DNA of 6,373 bases. Origin: Flavobacteriales bacterium. GTDB taxonomy: Bacteria; Bacteroidota; Bacteroidia; Flavobacteriales_D; Parvicellaceae. Below, piece by piece: positions 6,101-6,373 of this stretch; position 1 is the stretch's first letter; each line of letters begins with the position of its first letter. The notes under the pieces were generated by a model. The model ran no database searches and was not told the origin of the DNA. It was given only the letters and a program-made list of their open reading frames with translations. The translations under genes were made by a program, and so were the position numbers. The DNA lies in the NCBI GenBank assembly GCA_027047735.1, contig JALTUD010000274.1, positions 1 through 6,373 of the forward strand, in the 5' to 3' direction.

Positions 6101-6373
6101 CAATTGGAAAATCCGATTGTTATGTACGAAGAAAACGGAGACTACTTAGTTTGCTTACGAGTTGAAAACAACAACGGATGTACGGATTCTATTTGTGAAA
6201 ACATTACGGCAATAACGCACGAATTGCCATTAATTGTTCCCAATGTATTTACTCCGAACAACGACGGAGAAAATGATAATTTTGTTATCTTCGGGTTAAA
6301 AGAAACTTACGGGATACAAATCTATAACCGTTGGGGCAAATTACTTTTTGAAGCAACACCTTACTTGAACGAT
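3122..6373 (+). CDS. Secreted glycine-rich SprB-repeat protein with T9SS type B sorting domain, C-terminus cut off
   Basis: The frame is open to the window edge (1084 residues). Residues 1-20 form a signal peptide (MMKYSTCLFVLFFSVWGNAQ). Next come a ~215-residue unassigned beta-rich domain, a glycine-rich region (~238-538) with many GGGG and NGG runs, an Ig-like domain (~554-630; SVCFGDSAFFEL and SIIWYD, resembling the Ig_7 type), four SprB-like repeats of ~78-80 residues (640-954), a PKD-like domain (~955-1038), and the start of the CHU_C/gliding-motility C-terminal domain (1040 onward: PNVFTPNNDGENDNF, QIYNRWGKLLF). The last domain directs export by T9SS, usually with a PorP/SprF-type partner, so the product should be anchored at or released from the surface, plausibly as an adhesin. 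An upstream in-frame ATG (3104) would add six residues before a normal signal peptide; the MMKYS or MKYS start (3122 or 3125) is preferred. The specific ligand is unknown. Confidence 0.9.
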   Translation, partial: MMKYSTCLFVLFFSVWGNAQMGRLGDVTISTKTIVNEFTSLTSDAYTGDLILNVAQSSLNDHNRFPMDLEQGDLILIHQAQGASVNASPEPWTGNGIYGLPQSPQWGEVTNYNNCGNYEYAEVKSVISPTQIELLCGLTHDYTASGKVQIVRVPRYSNLTLTDTLTTQPWDGNVGGILAIEVGDRSGVWFNQWTNLASIFTISGVIDVNGLGFRGGIANEVNSINGGADYASINANNGGMKGESIAGYDFDYIPLGGQYGKGAPANGGGGSCAHNGGGGGGANGGDINLWTTGTGVPDNTFSTAWNLETPAPTINSGGGRGGYTFSSNDQNAMTTPPGDASWGSDSRRNQGGLGGRPLDYSTGKVFFGGGGGSGDRNDSYNNGGSGGNAGGIVFLRVYGRIDSQNGVILANGENGEDLESVNTPFWGYGGNDGAGGGGAGGTVLVETRDLLGGINIWAEGGNGGNQILESGLGYLASIDEAEGPGGGGSGGVIFYSPNIQPAMITPHVQGGANGTTNSDALSEFTPNGATSGNNGSVLTITNLNGFNLLSIEHSVCFGDSAFFELNVDTLGFDNGGWYSAADYFADSSIIWYDTYYNVIGTGDTLITGAITSDTSFFVGTCPYRSPLFRLEVKLGSSFTLDTTGLTVVNEHCNQGDGSISGIVATGGYQPLTYEWNGTPSTQADTSQLSSGNYSLKITDNNGCAVVLDSITIENESGPLLDTSNVSIADESCGQLNGGVQGVTLQGGSSPYVYTWDGNVSTSLDTVNLLNGIHQLMVEDAYGCKDSVEITIGEIPAPVLDTTNVVVHSENCNQLNGSIQGISVQGGTSPYTYNWNGTASTLDLNGISSGTYQLIVVDDLGCSDTVSFVVGETLPPVIDTTNMVLVPESCGAQNGSISGIEVTGGIPSYNYWWNGNQSSSLDINHLQGGNYTLLVLDDVGCRDSISVDVSSLSSPVAGFIIPDTVYSNEEFLIQNNSSTDVVSWLYLLGNGTQSQLENPIVMYEENGDYLVCLRVENNNGCTDSICENITAITHELPLIVPNVFTPNNDGENDNFVIFGLKETYGIQIYNRWGKLLFEATPYLND
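3830..4735 (+). repeat. Glycine-rich coding region of the surface protein
   Basis: GGN and GGT codons cluster strongly, encoding runs such as NGGGGSC, NGGGGGGANGG, FGGGGGSG, GAGGGGAGG and GPGGGGSGG, spaced by strand-forming stretches (GIVFLRVYGRI, GTVLVETRDL, GVIFYSPN). The alternation of Gly-rich turns with short beta strands suggests a repetitive beta structure. Repeats are not regular at DNA level. Confidence 0.75.
5039..5983 (+). repeat. Four tandem SprB-like repeats (78-80 residues each)
   Basis: Units begin at 5039, 5279, 5516 and 5750, each starting LDTT/LDTS/IDTT. Each then has E-x-C-x-Q/A-x-(N/D)G-(S/G), a GG-x-x-(P/S)-Y-x-Y-x-W-(N/D)G core, and a G-x-(Y/H)-x-L-x-(V/I)-x-D-x-x-GC strand. 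Each unit holds two cysteines about 45 residues apart, which could pair outside the cell. The pattern matches SprB-type repeats of gliding-motility adhesins. Codon differences between units show old duplication rather than recent expansion. Confidence 0.8.

Overview
The window looks like a chromosomal segment from a Bacteroidota bacterium, most likely Flavobacteriia or a close relative. Four signs point there: the DNA is AT-rich; promoters match the Bacteroidota -7 consensus TAnnTTTG rather than TATAAT, with no clear Shine-Dalgarno sequences; the last gene encodes a surface protein ending in a type IX secretion (T9SS) 'gliding motility-associated' type B sorting domain; and GGGCGTTCCC / GATAGCCCGACC repeat hairpins of a kind I know from flavobacterial genomes are present.

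Layout. (1) 1-131, minus strand: the N-terminal 43 codons of an XRE-type helix-turn-helix regulator. (2) 132-240: a compact divergent control region with a TAnnTTTG box facing each way and TTAGCAAA/TTTGCTAA half-sites overlapping both promoters; this looks like an autoregulated operator. (3) 241-636: a YbjN/CesT-Tir chaperone-fold protein. (4) 645-957: repeat copy L, minus orientation. (5) 980-1051: a 23-residue basic-hydrophobic small ORF, followed by pspA at 1066-1767 and a strong intrinsic terminator. (6) 1842-2303: repeat copy R, plus orientation, which carries an extra ~160-bp palindromic hairpin. (7) 2383-3069: an RluA-family pseudouridine synthase. (8) 3122 to the right edge: at least 1084 residues of a secreted, glycine-rich, SprB-repeat adhesin-like protein, cut off inside its sorting domain.

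Biology. The YbjN-like protein, the tiny peptide and PspA plausibly form one envelope-stress locus, although repeat copy L now separates ybjN from pspA. The two repeat copies share a perfect 26-bp inverted repeat that frames the 0.88-kb small ORF-pspA-terminator unit almost exactly. Distal to it, each carries a two-hairpin module that I suspect belongs to the Flavo-1 class of structured RNAs. Wobble pairs in the distal hairpins favour the same, outward-pointing strand in both copies. The pseudouridine synthase is an RNA-modification housekeeping gene. The terminal gene contributes a cell-surface or released protein exported by T9SS.

The most unusual part is 637-2310: the inverted composite repeats, the hairpin insertion present in only one copy, and the small ORF next to pspA. 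I see no CRISPR array, tRNA, rRNA, transposase or other defence-type cassette.
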